Of a stretch of 41,516 nt of DNA, positions 24,862-33,031 are shown one piece after another. Position numbers and translations under genes: made by a program. Positions within the stretch are counted from its first letter, which is position 1; each line of letters starts with the position of its first letter. The notes beneath the pieces were generated by a model, which ran no database searches, was not told where the DNA came from, and was given only the letters and a program-made list of their open reading frames with translations. This DNA comes from Pseudomonadota bacterium (GTDB lineage: Bacteria; Pseudomonadota; Alphaproteobacteria; UBA828), in assembly GCA_027624955.1 (NCBI GenBank), contig JAQBTG010000037.1:1-41516 (forward strand), given 5' to 3'.

Positions 24862-25425
24862 CTATGCCGGCAGGCGCGTCAGATAGACGTTGATCTGATC
24901 GTCATTGGTGGGCGCATGCGAGACGATATAAGAGGCGCCTTCGGCCGCGAAAAAGACCATGCCGCTATTGCCCGGCCCGTCCATGACGATGATTTCTGAC
25001 CATATCTTTTCGCCGAGAATTTGCTGCGCCATGACGACATCGTAAATTTCGAACAGTTCACGCGTCGCCGCACCGAGCTCGACAATTTTGCCGTCGCGCG
25101 CCACGCGGAATACCGGATCGGGCTTGCGGTCGGGGAAATCCGCCACGGATTCGAAACGCCGCGTCTTATAGCGCGTGGCGACAGAGGAATAGATACCGAC
25201 GCAAACCGGAAAAGCGTAAGCAAGAAAAATCGACAATATAGCCAGGCCCAAGCGGTCACTGAATTCCACCGCCAGCAAATCGAACGGGTTGCCAAGACCC
25301 CGCAGCCACGGCACCAGAAGTTGACCATAAAGATTGATCAAGGTGCCGACGACTAGGGCGACGACATATGTAGATCGGTCCCTCAGCTTCTCGCCGACGA
25401 GACGGCGAATCAGGCGAAAATCCAT
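24862..25425 (-). CDS. Two-span membrane protein with PAS-like C-terminal domain
   Basis: 187 residues. Two hydrophobic segments (about 20-42 and 57-80) are followed by a cytosolic region (about 100-187) that reads like a PAS fold (DPVFRVARDGKIVELGAATRELFEIY). No output domain (kinase, cyclase or GGDEF) follows. It converges on the cyclase gene with an 18-base gap, and a CRP-like box lies about 94 bases upstream. It may be a stand-alone membrane sensor that partners the neighbouring soluble cyclase; this is inferred from position. Confidence 0.65.
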   Translation of the reverse strand: MDFRLIRRLVGEKLRDRSTYVVALVVGTLINLYGQLLVPWLRGLGNPFDLLAVEFSDRLGLAILSIFLAYAFPVCVGIYSSVATRYKTRRFESVADFPDRKPDPVFRVARDGKIVELGAATRELFEIYDVVMAQQILGEKIWSEIIVMDGPGNSGMVFFAAEGASYIVSHAPTNDDQINVYLTRLPA

Positions 25426-25736
25426 TTGGCCAACCTCATAAGTAGCGTAGGACCCATCAAATGATGTGAGTCGAACCTACCCATATATTGGCTCAAAAAA
25501 ATTGTGAATTCAAATTCGAGTGAACCAAGTCACAGGCGGCCGTAAGCAAAATCAAGATTTTTAAAAAATCCTAATTCCTGAATATTAGCCTCGACGGATG
25601 TATCTCCCGACGTTTGGGTTGATGTACGCCCGCCCACCTCCACAACCATCCTCCCGATTTGACGATGCGCGCAGGCTGTCAGTCGGCGCGGGATTCGATG
25701 ATGTCAATATTATCACAGGGCGGCGATGGAGTTGAG
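25426..25736. promoter_or_regulatory. Intergenic region with a CRP-like box
   Basis: 311 bases without a gene. A CRP-like box (25519-25534) is listed separately. A palindrome GATTTTT-A-AAAAATC lies at 25556-25570. The rest shows nothing I can name. The acyl-CoA synthetase gene ends at the right edge, so the region carries its 3' end and the promoter of the two-span protein. Confidence 0.4.
25519..25534. promoter_or_regulatory. CRP-like box upstream of the two-span PAS-like protein
   Basis: AGTGA-ACCAAG-TCACA: a GTGA-N6-TCAC core with one perfect TCACA half. Similar to the box before the adenylate cyclase gene. Confidence 0.5.
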
Positions 25737-27299
25737 CTAGCGCTCCGCCTGCCAGATCTCGGTCAACGCGCGGCGATCCATCTTACCGCGCGCCGTCTTG
25801 GGCAGAGATTCGCGAAAGATGATCTCGCGTGGCAACTTGGCTGGAGCTAGCTTGGCGCGGCAATGATCCAATATTTCCTCGGTCGAGAGTTCGGCACCGG
25901 GGAGCCGCACGGCGAAGACGACAACGGCCTCTCCATGAATATCGTCGGGCACGCCAATTGCTGCGGCTTCAGCAATGCCCGGCATTTCCATCACGGTATT
26001 GTTAATCTCGACTGGCGAAATATTGACGCCGCCGCGGATAATGACTTCCTTGCTGCGTCCGGTGAGATAGAGATAACCATCACTATCGAGATGGCCGAGG
26101 TCGCCCGTGCGGATGCGGCCCTTGGCATGAGTCTCAATCTTGCCGCCGGGCGTGAGATAGAGATATTCCGCGTTTTCTCCGCGCCCGACCTCTACGGCGC
26201 CGGTCTCGCCCTCGAGTAGGTTGGCGCCGTTGGCATCGACGATCTTCAGATTTTGATAGGCGAGCGGCTTGCCCACACTGCCAAAACGACGGCTGTGTTC
26301 GTCGCTTCCTGCGATCCACATCATCTCGCTCGCGCCGAAGCCCTGGGCGATGGGAATGCGGTATCGCTCTTCGAAGGCGGTCCAATCCTTGCGTAGGAGC
26401 GGCGCAGAACTGGAAAAAATATAGCGTAGGTTCGGCAGATCTTTAGCCGTCACAGCATGGGGGCGGTTGTTGAGCATGTTGATAGTTGTGGGATTGCCGG
26501 CGGCGATAGTGGCGCCGTAGTCACGGAGCCAATCAAAATACCGGCTTTGTGAAAATTTGCGTGCGAGAAGAAGCGTGGCGCCTTGGCATAGCGGTCCGAG
26601 AGCGCTCAGCACCTGCGCCGACACCCAGTTATAGGAGCGGAAATCAAGTACCCGATCTTCCGCCGTCAGGCCAAACGCAGTCGCCGTGGGCACGACATTG
26701 GCGATCAGCTCCGCGTAGCTGCAAACGATGCCTTTGGGTGCGGCCTCGGTTCCGGATGTGTAGAAAATCGAAGCCACATCCGAAGGTAAGTTGACGGGCG
26801 GGATATCACCGTCACCCGAACATCCCGCGATTTCGGCGAAGAAGCCGCTACCGCCGGCCGCACGCCAATCGCCGAGCGCTTGCCATTCACCGGAATTCTG
26901 TTCGACAAGGCTGGCAATATCAAGGCCGTCTTCAAAGAGTAGCAGGCGTGCGTCGACGGCGGCGAGGATATCGCTGAAATGGGCGCGGTTCATTTCGATA
27001 TTGATGGTGCAAATGGTGGCGCCATAGGCCAGCACACCAAAATACACCGCGAGATGCTCAAGCGAATTCCCGGCTAAAAGCGCCACCCGGTCATTGGCCA
27101 TGATATTTCGCGCGGCCAGAAATTGAGCGATTTGGCGGGACACATGATACATCGCGCCATGGCTAATCGATTTTCCTTGATCGATGCTTTCAATAAATAT
27201 TTTGTCGGGAAAACGCCGATTGTTCTCTTCGAGCCAGGCAAGAAACCCCGCCCCGCTGCTATCACCGCCTGTGCCGTGCTGTGCATGCCTGATTGTCAT
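25737..27299 (-). CDS. AMP-binding acyl-CoA synthetase/ligase (ANL superfamily)
   Basis: A protein of about 520 residues that activates a carboxylic acid to its acyl-AMP and then the CoA thioester. P-loop YTSGTEAAPKG, the adenylate-contact region QGFGASE, the RTGDLGHLDSDGYLYLTGR hinge and the C-terminal catalytic Lys in KTARGKMDRR are present. Substrate unknown; it resembles the short/medium-chain and carnitine-CoA ligase-like groups in general layout. The start may be the ATG at 27299 (MTIRHAQHG) or the one at 27335; neither has a clear ribosome-binding site. Monocistronic as far as visible. Confidence 0.88.
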   Translation of the reverse strand: MTIRHAQHGTGGDSSGAGFLAWLEENNRRFPDKIFIESIDQGKSISHGAMYHVSRQIAQFLAARNIMANDRVALLAGNSLEHLAVYFGVLAYGATICTINIEMNRAHFSDILAAVDARLLLFEDGLDIASLVEQNSGEWQALGDWRAAGGSGFFAEIAGCSGDGDIPPVNLPSDVASIFYTSGTEAAPKGIVCSYAELIANVVPTATAFGLTAEDRVLDFRSYNWVSAQVLSALGPLCQGATLLLARKFSQSRYFDWLRDYGATIAAGNPTTINMLNNRPHAVTAKDLPNLRYIFSSSAPLLRKDWTAFEERYRIPIAQGFGASEMMWIAGSDEHSRRFGSVGKPLAYQNLKIVDANGANLLEGETGAVEVGRGENAEYLYLTPGGKIETHAKGRIRTGDLGHLDSDGYLYLTGRSKEVIIRGGVNISPVEINNTVMEMPGIAEAAAIGVPDDIHGEAVVVFAVRLPGAELSTEEILDHCRAKLAPAKLPREIIFRESLPKTARGKMDRRALTEIWQAER

Positions 27300-27598
27300 A
27301 CGCGCGAGATTACTACAAAGACTTCGGACTGCCATAATTTGGCGGAGTTTGGCGGATGGCGATGTTTGGAGAAACGACGGGCTAACTAATCCGGAAACGG
27401 CGTGAGCCAGTTAGATTCACCGCGAGGGGCGCGTCATCAAGTGCCCTCTTCGTATTTCTGGGCGCTTGAGATAGGTTACGTAGCTTGACTAGGTAAAATG
27501 CCAATCCATCAAAATTATTATTGGTATTTATTAATTTAATACAAAACGAACTGCTGGAGAGCGCCTTGAGGCGCTCTCCACCGCGAGGAGTGAGGCAC
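27300..27598. promoter_or_regulatory. Divergent intergenic region with leader hairpin
   Basis: About 300 bases between the acyl-CoA synthetase start and the DsrE-like gene. An AT-rich stretch (27480-27545) begins with a TTGACT element (27485-27490) that could be a -35; no convincing -10 is at the right distance. A strong hairpin near the DsrE-like start is listed separately. Confidence 0.35.
27555..27580 (+). promoter_or_regulatory. Perfect 11-bp hairpin in the leader of the DsrE-like gene
   Basis: TGGAGAGCGCC-TTGA-GGCGCTCTCCA, an uninterrupted 11-bp stem with a four-base loop, ending a few bases before the GAGGAG ribosome-binding site and 18 bases before the ATG. No T-tract follows, so it is not a terminator; it may stabilise the mRNA or modulate translation. 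Confidence 0.65.
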
Positions 27599-28114
27599 AT
27601 GAAGGACGAAGTAACGAGCGGCGATCGAATTGATAATTCGAAGAGCATGTCTCTGATCGTGACTAAGGGCACACTGGATTGGGGCTATCCGCCGCTTATC
27701 CTCGCGACCACTGCGGCCGCGATGGGACTCAACGTTTCGATGTTCTTCACCTTCTATGGCCTCAACCTGCTGCACAAGAAACTCGACCTGGGCGTCTCCA
27801 CACTCGGCAATCCGGGCATGAAAATGCCGATGATGGGCATGCATTTGGGATTGCCCAACATGATGAGCATGCTGCCCGGCGCCGACGGCGTGGTCACGGG
27901 CATGATGAAGAAATTGATCGATAAGAAAGGCGTGGCGTCGATCGAGGAATTGCGGGACGCCGCGGTCGAATCCGACGTCAAAATGATCGCCTGCCAGATG
28001 AGCATGGACCTATTCGAATACGAGCTCGACGATCTGATCGACGGGCCGGAACTGGGCGGTGCCGCAACCTATATCGAAACCGCGCTCAAATCCGATATCA
28101 ATCTATTCATTTGA
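27599..28114 (+). CDS. DsrE/DsrF/DrsH-like protein
   Basis: A 171-residue protein of the DsrE/F-like family (start MKDEVTSGDRI). Family features: a SLIVTKGTLDWGYPPLILATTAAAMG opening strand and helix with FFTFYGLNLL after it, a Met-rich loop (NPGMKMPMMGMHLG), and a conserved Cys in IACQMSMDLF. DsrE-like proteins work in sulfur transfer or persulfide handling together with TusA and rhodaneses. A tusA-type gene follows after 38 bases, supporting a sulfur-relay role. The ATG at 27599 has a GAGGAG site; the frame upstream passes through the leader hairpin and is not likely coding. Confidence 0.88.
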   Translation: MKDEVTSGDRIDNSKSMSLIVTKGTLDWGYPPLILATTAAAMGLNVSMFFTFYGLNLLHKKLDLGVSTLGNPGMKMPMMGMHLGLPNMMSMLPGADGVVTGMMKKLIDKKGVASIEELRDAAVESDVKMIACQMSMDLFEYELDDLIDGPELGGAATYIETALKSDINLFI

Positions 28115-28152
28115 GCCTGTCGGCTATTCGCCGGCATATCGGAGACCCTCCA

Positions 28153-28380
28153 ATGGCCGACCAAACCCTCAACGCCAAGGGCCTCAACTGCCCGCTACCG
28201 GTTCTCAAGGCTAAAAAAGCGCTCGGCAGCATCCCCACCGGCGGCACCCTGGAAGTCCTTGCGACTGACCCGGGCGCGGTAAAGGATTTCGCCGCCTTCT
28301 GCCGCCAAACGGGCAACCAACTGCTCGAATCGAACGAAGACGGCGGAGTCTTCTCGTTCCTGATCCGGCGCACTGCCTGA
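28153..28380 (+). CDS. TusA-family sulfurtransferase
   Basis: A 75-residue protein with the TusA signature GLNCPLPVLKAKKAL; Cys13 in the CPxP motif is the persulfide carrier. It shuttles sulfur between donors and acceptors (tRNA thiolation, molybdenum cofactor or sulfur oxidation). Its pairing with a DsrE-like gene fits a sulfur-relay operon. GGAGA site before the ATG. Confidence 0.92.
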   Translation: MADQTLNAKGLNCPLPVLKAKKALGSIPTGGTLEVLATDPGAVKDFAAFCRQTGNQLLESNEDGGVFSFLIRRTA

Positions 28381-28791
28381 CCAGGCCTGCAACATATACT
28401 GCACCAGCTTTTATTTCGCGTTGGCCGGGCGATAAAACACAGCATAGGCCTGCAAAGTTGAAATAGGTCCGAGCATCTGGCGCGCCGAATCTGGTGCGGG
28501 ACTGTTTTGCTAGATGGTGCCCCTAAGAAATGTGCAATGCTCCTCAACTAAACTCCGCAACCGACAAGGGGTGATTCCTGTAGGAGCAGCGGGTGGCGTG
28601 CTGTTGGCAGCTGAGTGTGTTATTTGCCGTACATCGCGGATGTCGACATCCAACCACGAGCCGAAGACCAAACCCTTTAGACACCAGCTCTTTTCACGCC
28701 GGCTCTCAGCGGTTATGTTGCGCCGCCTGTCCGTGCAGGGCAGGCACCGCAATCTGCGAATCACCAACTGGAAATCATACGGAGGCTCCCA
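28381..28791. other. Intergenic region, nothing identified
   Basis: 411 bases between tusA-type and parvulin genes. Frames are open on both strands but none resembles a known protein or has a convincing start. No tRNA, terminator with T-tract or strong palindrome was seen. The promoter of the parvulin gene is probably near the right end. Confidence 0.4.
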
Positions 28792-29073
28792 ATGGCTCAA
28801 GCCAGCGCACGGCACATATTGGTTGAAAGCGAAGCTCTTTGCGAAGAGCTCAAGACGAAAATCGCCGGCGGCGAGGACTTCGCCGAAGTGGCGCTCGAAC
28901 ATTCGACCTGCCCGTCCAGCAGCAAGGGCGGCGAACTCGGCGAATTTGGCCCGGGCCAGATGGTCAAGGAATTCGACACTGTCGTGTTTTCTGCGCCGGT
29001 GAATGAAGTTCAGGGGCCGGTGAAAACTCAGTTCGGCTACCACTTGCTTGAGGTCACCAGCCGCACAGATTAA
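28792..29073 (+). CDS. Parvulin-type peptidyl-prolyl isomerase
   Basis: A 93-residue stand-alone rotamase (PpiC type). Typical motifs: ARHILVES at the start, GEDFAEVALEHSTCPSSSKGGELGEFG, MVKEFDTVVFS and the ending QFGYHLLEV. It catalyses cis-trans isomerisation of prolyl bonds and, lacking a signal peptide, acts in the cytosol. CGGAGG site before the ATG. Confidence 0.93.
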   Translation: MAQASARHILVESEALCEELKTKIAGGEDFAEVALEHSTCPSSSKGGELGEFGPGQMVKEFDTVVFSAPVNEVQGPVKTQFGYHLLEVTSRTD

Positions 29074-29091
29074 GAACCCTCGGACTGGCCT

Positions 29092-29973
29092 TTAGCCGAA
29101 CGCTCCGAGGATGGCAACGCCGCCCACCGTCAACCCGACGCCAGCCCACTGCAGCGGCGACACCGGCTCGCGCAGAAAAACGCGCGCGAGCAACACGGTG
29201 ACAGCGGTATACGCGACGCTGGCGACTATGGCGTATTCGCCGTGCGCTGTATCGATGCCAAAAAACAGAAACAGGTGGCCAAGTGTATCGAGCACACCGA
29301 ATGCCACCAGCACCGGCCAGGCGCGAAACGGGAAGCGCGCCCGGTCTCGACGCCGACCAAACACCACAATCATAAGCACGAAGGCGCCCGTTAGGCGCAC
29401 CACTAAGACAGTCTGCAATGCGCCGTACATTTGAATGGCGTTGTCCGCCGCGGTGAGCGAGGCCGCAAAAATACTGGCGGCGGCAAGCGAAAAAATGATC
29501 GTTCTGCGGATGGCGGCGGGGGTATATTCTTTTGCCTCACTGTTTCCGCCGTTGGCCGAGACAGTTCGCGCCACCAGCCAGATGCCGGCCAAGGTGATAA
29601 CCATCGCGGCCCAAATTATCGGCCCCGGCCGGGCGCCGAGCGCAACGGATATCGGCACCGCCACCGCCGGATAACTCGCGACCATGGGCGCAGCGAGTGA
29701 TAGCGGCCCATGCGTGACGGCATAGAAAAACAACATCGCGCCGATCGTCGTGCCTGCGCCGATGGCCAGTAGCCAGTGCAAGCCGTCCAGCCGCCAATCT
29801 ATCGCCTCCCCCATCACAAGCATGATGGCAGCGATCAGGACGGCGCCAACTGCCATCACCGCGAATGTCGCCGCCATTGCACCAACTGAACGGCCGGCAA
29901 GACGCGCAAAGTAATCCGAGAATCCCCAAACAACCGCACAGCCCGCCCCCCAAAAGACGGCGCTCTCTAACAT
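29092..29973 (-). CDS. DMT-superfamily (EamA) transporter
   Basis: A 293-residue protein with ten hydrophobic segments in two EamA halves (for example GVGLTVGGVAILGAFG at the end). Substrate unknown. It converges on the parvulin gene with an 18-base gap and is separated from the ABC operon by about 260 bases in which I see nothing definite. Confidence 0.88.
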   Translation of the reverse strand: MLESAVFWGAGCAVVWGFSDYFARLAGRSVGAMAATFAVMAVGAVLIAAIMLVMGEAIDWRLDGLHWLLAIGAGTTIGAMLFFYAVTHGPLSLAAPMVASYPAVAVPISVALGARPGPIIWAAMVITLAGIWLVARTVSANGGNSEAKEYTPAAIRRTIIFSLAAASIFAASLTAADNAIQMYGALQTVLVVRLTGAFVLMIVVFGRRRDRARFPFRAWPVLVAFGVLDTLGHLFLFFGIDTAHGEYAIVASVAYTAVTVLLARVFLREPVSPLQWAGVGLTVGGVAILGAFG

Positions 29974-30235
29974 CGATTGGAACTCAACGCGTCATGCCGC
30001 TAAAAGCGTGCTGATTGGCGGAGCAGGAGATGGAAGGCGGATGCATGGCGCGCCGGAGTATGGTTTGCGGACCAGATGAAGTCGAGGCGAAAGGCGACAG
30101 AATTCAGCAAGTTAGGCCCCTGCCCTTGCACAACCCGCGTGCCGCAGAGCCCCTGCGCATCGCAAGCCTACTGTCAGACAAACTGAACGTGATTCAGATA
30201 AGTGTTGCCCAAATAAAACAGCCGTCTCACCGACC

Positions 30236-32116
30236 TCAGAGGGGCGTCCCACCGAAAAGCCGGGCACGCAGCTCCTTGTTTTGGCGCGCGGCCTCGACAA
30301 GTTCCTGATCGGAATCATTGGCTCTAAAACACGCACTCACGCCGCGCTTGCGGGCTTCAAGAGATGGTTCATCTTTAACGCATTGCTCCATCGCGAGCGG
30401 GCATCGCGCCATAAAACTACAGCCTGGCGGGATGCCGATCGGGCTTGGCGGCTCACCCTCAAGCAGACATTCTTCGGCGTTATAACGGCGTTCTTCAATT
30501 GTCGGCACTGCGCTCAACAAGGCGCGCGTGTAGGGATGACCAGGATCGAAGAAGACGCTGTGATTGTCGGCCAGTTCAACCACCTTGCCTAGATACATCA
30601 CGGCAATTCGCGTGCAGGCACGGCGCACCATCGCGAGATCGTGCGAGATGAAGATATAGGTAAAGCCGTGCTCCTGTTGCAGCCGCTCAAACGTCTCCAA
30701 CAAGCGCGATTGCTCCACCTGATCAAGCGCCGATAGCGTTTCGTCAAGAATCAGGAGTTGCGGCTCCAGTACCAGTGCACGGGCAAGGTTGATGCGCTGT
30801 CTTTGCCCTGCGCTCAAACCCACCAAAAGGTCGCCGTACAGCGAATCCGACAAGCCGACTTCCGCCATGACGGCACGGACCCGGTCTCGAATCTCCTTGG
30901 AGTTCAACCCACCGTGAATAATCAGGGGTTCGGCAATCGTGCGGCCCACGGCCAGATGCGGTGGCAAGGCATTATAGGGGTCTTGTAAAAGAAGCTGGAA
31001 GCGACGCCGCAGCCCAATAATATCGCGCCGCTTCATCTTAGAAAGATCTGCATCTTCGTACCAGATCGTTCCTCTTTCCGGCGCCTCCACCCAACTCAGC
31101 AGGCGCGAAAGAGTCGATTTACCGCAGCCCGATTCACCGACGATGCCAAAATTTTCGCCAGCGTGCACATCGAACGTGACGCCGCGTACGGCTTCCACAT
31201 CGTTGTATCCGAAGAATCGTTTTGGATCTTTCACGCGATAGGTCTTGTATACGTCTTCGACGCGCAGGATCACTTTCTCATCCCGCACCGCCTCTTCCGG
31301 TATAAATTTTTCCTCTGTCTCCCAAATTCGAGGTATCTGGGAAAGCAACTGCTTAGTGTAATCGACGGAAGGTGCCGAAATAATCTTGGCGGGCGTGCTG
31401 CGTTCAACAATTTCGCCATGATTTAGAACAATAATGTCGTCGGCAATTTCGCGAACAACCGCGAGAGAAGACGACACAAAAATGATCGCTGTGCCAAAAT
31501 CTTCGCGCAGTTCGTGCATGAGCCGAATGATCTGGGCAGCAATTGTCACATCAAGCGGCTGGGTTACATTGTCCGCGATGAGAAACGTAGGGTTCGTAAT
31601 CAACGCGTCTACGATCAGCGCACGCTGCATCATGCCGCCAGAGTACTGAAACGGAAACTCGTGAAACCGTTCCTCAGGTCGCGGTAAGCGCACCGCCTTC
31701 ATCATCTCGATGGTGCGGCGTTTTGCTTCTGCTTTGCTGACACCCGGCTCGACGGCTCTTAGTTTCTCGACGATCTGATGACCAACAGGAATAGTGGGAT
31801 CTAGCGCGCTGCCCGGGTTGTTGCCGATATAGCCGATTTCACGTCCACGGATCGATTCGATCTCGCTCCGGCTCTCGCCGATCAATTCCCGGCCTCGATA
31901 GATGACTTTTCCCGAAGTAAACACCAGCGGCGGATCTATTGCACCAATCACCGCACGCGAAAGTACTGTCTTGCCGGATCCGCTCTCTCCGATAATGCCA
32001 AGCGCCTGGCGTTCGATGAGGTCAAAGGAGACGTTGCGCAGCACCGGAGTTGATTTCCCACCACGCACGAGGTCGACGGAGACGTCTTCGACCCGGAGTA
32101 GGATTGGCTCGCTCAC
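30236..32116 (-). CDS. Fused double ATP-binding subunit of a peptide-type ABC transporter
   Basis: 626 residues with two ABC domains (DppD-DppF type) that energise import by the two permeases. NBD1: Walker A GESGSGKT (43-50) and signature YSGGMMQR (158-165). However the Q-loop Gln is Asn99, the Walker B catalytic Glu is Asn183 (LIADNVTQPLD) and the switch His is Ser216 (FVSSSLAVV). NBD2: Walker A GESGCGKS (327-334), Q-loop LLLQDP, Walker B LILDETLSALD and switch FISHDL are intact, but its signature is LSAGQ (434-438) instead of LSGGQ. So one composite ATP site is degenerate and the other is consensus. Last gene of the operon, 2 bases after the permease. Confidence 0.93.
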   Translation of the reverse strand: MSEPILLRVEDVSVDLVRGGKSTPVLRNVSFDLIERQALGIIGESGSGKTVLSRAVIGAIDPPLVFTSGKVIYRGRELIGESRSEIESIRGREIGYIGNNPGSALDPTIPVGHQIVEKLRAVEPGVSKAEAKRRTIEMMKAVRLPRPEERFHEFPFQYSGGMMQRALIVDALITNPTFLIADNVTQPLDVTIAAQIIRLMHELREDFGTAIIFVSSSLAVVREIADDIIVLNHGEIVERSTPAKIISAPSVDYTKQLLSQIPRIWETEEKFIPEEAVRDEKVILRVEDVYKTYRVKDPKRFFGYNDVEAVRGVTFDVHAGENFGIVGESGCGKSTLSRLLSWVEAPERGTIWYEDADLSKMKRRDIIGLRRRFQLLLQDPYNALPPHLAVGRTIAEPLIIHGGLNSKEIRDRVRAVMAEVGLSDSLYGDLLVGLSAGQRQRINLARALVLEPQLLILDETLSALDQVEQSRLLETFERLQQEHGFTYIFISHDLAMVRRACTRIAVMYLGKVVELADNHSVFFDPGHPYTRALLSAVPTIEERRYNAEECLLEGEPPSPIGIPPGCSFMARCPLAMEQCVKDEPSLEARKRGVSACFRANDSDQELVEAARQNKELRARLFGGTPL

Positions 32117-32118
32117 GA

Positions 32119-33030
32119 TTAGATTACTCCCGCGAAAATCTTATTTCGTGCCCGCTCCAGTGCAGAACCCATCACATTGATGCTGAGCAGCGCAATGATC
32201 AGCAAGAGACCCGGCATCGTCGGGATCCACCAATTGTTGATGATGTATTTGGTGCCGTCCGAGATGATGTTGCCGAAGGTTGGCGTGGGAGGCTGAATAC
32301 CGATCCCGATAAAACCGAAGAGCGCCTCAAATATCATCATGCGCGCGACATCGAGCACGGCCACAAAGGCAATCGGCGGCAGGATATTGGGCGCAATCAT
32401 AATCAACATTATTCTAATGTCGGACGCGCCCAGGATCTTTGCACCGCGCACATATTCTCGTTCTCGTTCCGCCAGTGCGACGCTGCGCACGACGCGTGCG
32501 TAGATTGGCCAGCCGGCCAGCACCAGTACAGCAATGATGGTACCCGCGCTCGGCCGCGTTACGCCCAAAATCGTGATCGCCAGCACAATGAGGGGCACCG
32601 AAAGCTGCGCATCGGTCACGCGCATGAGAATCGTGTCAACCCATTTGCCCCAATAGCCCGAGATGATGCCGAGCGTACAACCCAGAATGAACATCAAGAA
32701 CACACTGGCCACGCCAATGCCGAGGGCGTTACGCAGCCCGATTAACGACCGAAGCAGCAGATCGCGCCCGAGTTGATCGGTGCCGGCCAAATGGGCAAGC
32801 GTTCCACCCTCCATGAAAAACGGCGGGGTGAACCTCGCGCGTACATTTATCTTCGTTGCTGATAAATCGGTGGCTTCTGGCAGGATAACTGCTGCAAGGA
32901 CAAGAACAAGAAAAGTACCCAATCCGAATTGGAACCCGCGCATGCGCCAGGCGAGTTGAAACATCCGCCGTGTCGTGCCGACGCCGCGTTTTTTGCCACT
33001 AGCAACCACTGTCAAATCTTCCGTCGCCAC
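32119..33030 (-). CDS. ABC transporter permease, DppC type
   Basis: A 303-residue inner-membrane permease with one N-terminal span (about 34-53) and a five-span BPD_transp_1 core. The coupling EAA-like loop reads EREYVRGAKILGASDIRI. It pairs with the upstream DppB-type permease; the genes are 1 and 2 bases apart from their neighbours, a tight operon. Substrate is decided by the binding protein. Confidence 0.92.
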   Translation of the reverse strand: MATEDLTVVASGKKRGVGTTRRMFQLAWRMRGFQFGLGTFLVLVLAAVILPEATDLSATKINVRARFTPPFFMEGGTLAHLAGTDQLGRDLLLRSLIGLRNALGIGVASVFLMFILGCTLGIISGYWGKWVDTILMRVTDAQLSVPLIVLAITILGVTRPSAGTIIAVLVLAGWPIYARVVRSVALAEREREYVRGAKILGASDIRIMLIMIAPNILPPIAFVAVLDVARMMIFEALFGFIGIGIQPPTPTFGNIISDGTKYIINNWWIPTMPGLLLIIALLSINVMGSALERARNKIFAGVI

Positions 33031-33031
33031 G

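Noticed and set aside
28510-29043. Open frames on both strands before and over the parvulin gene
   Set aside because: Overlap the parvulin, have no recognisable domain and no good starts.
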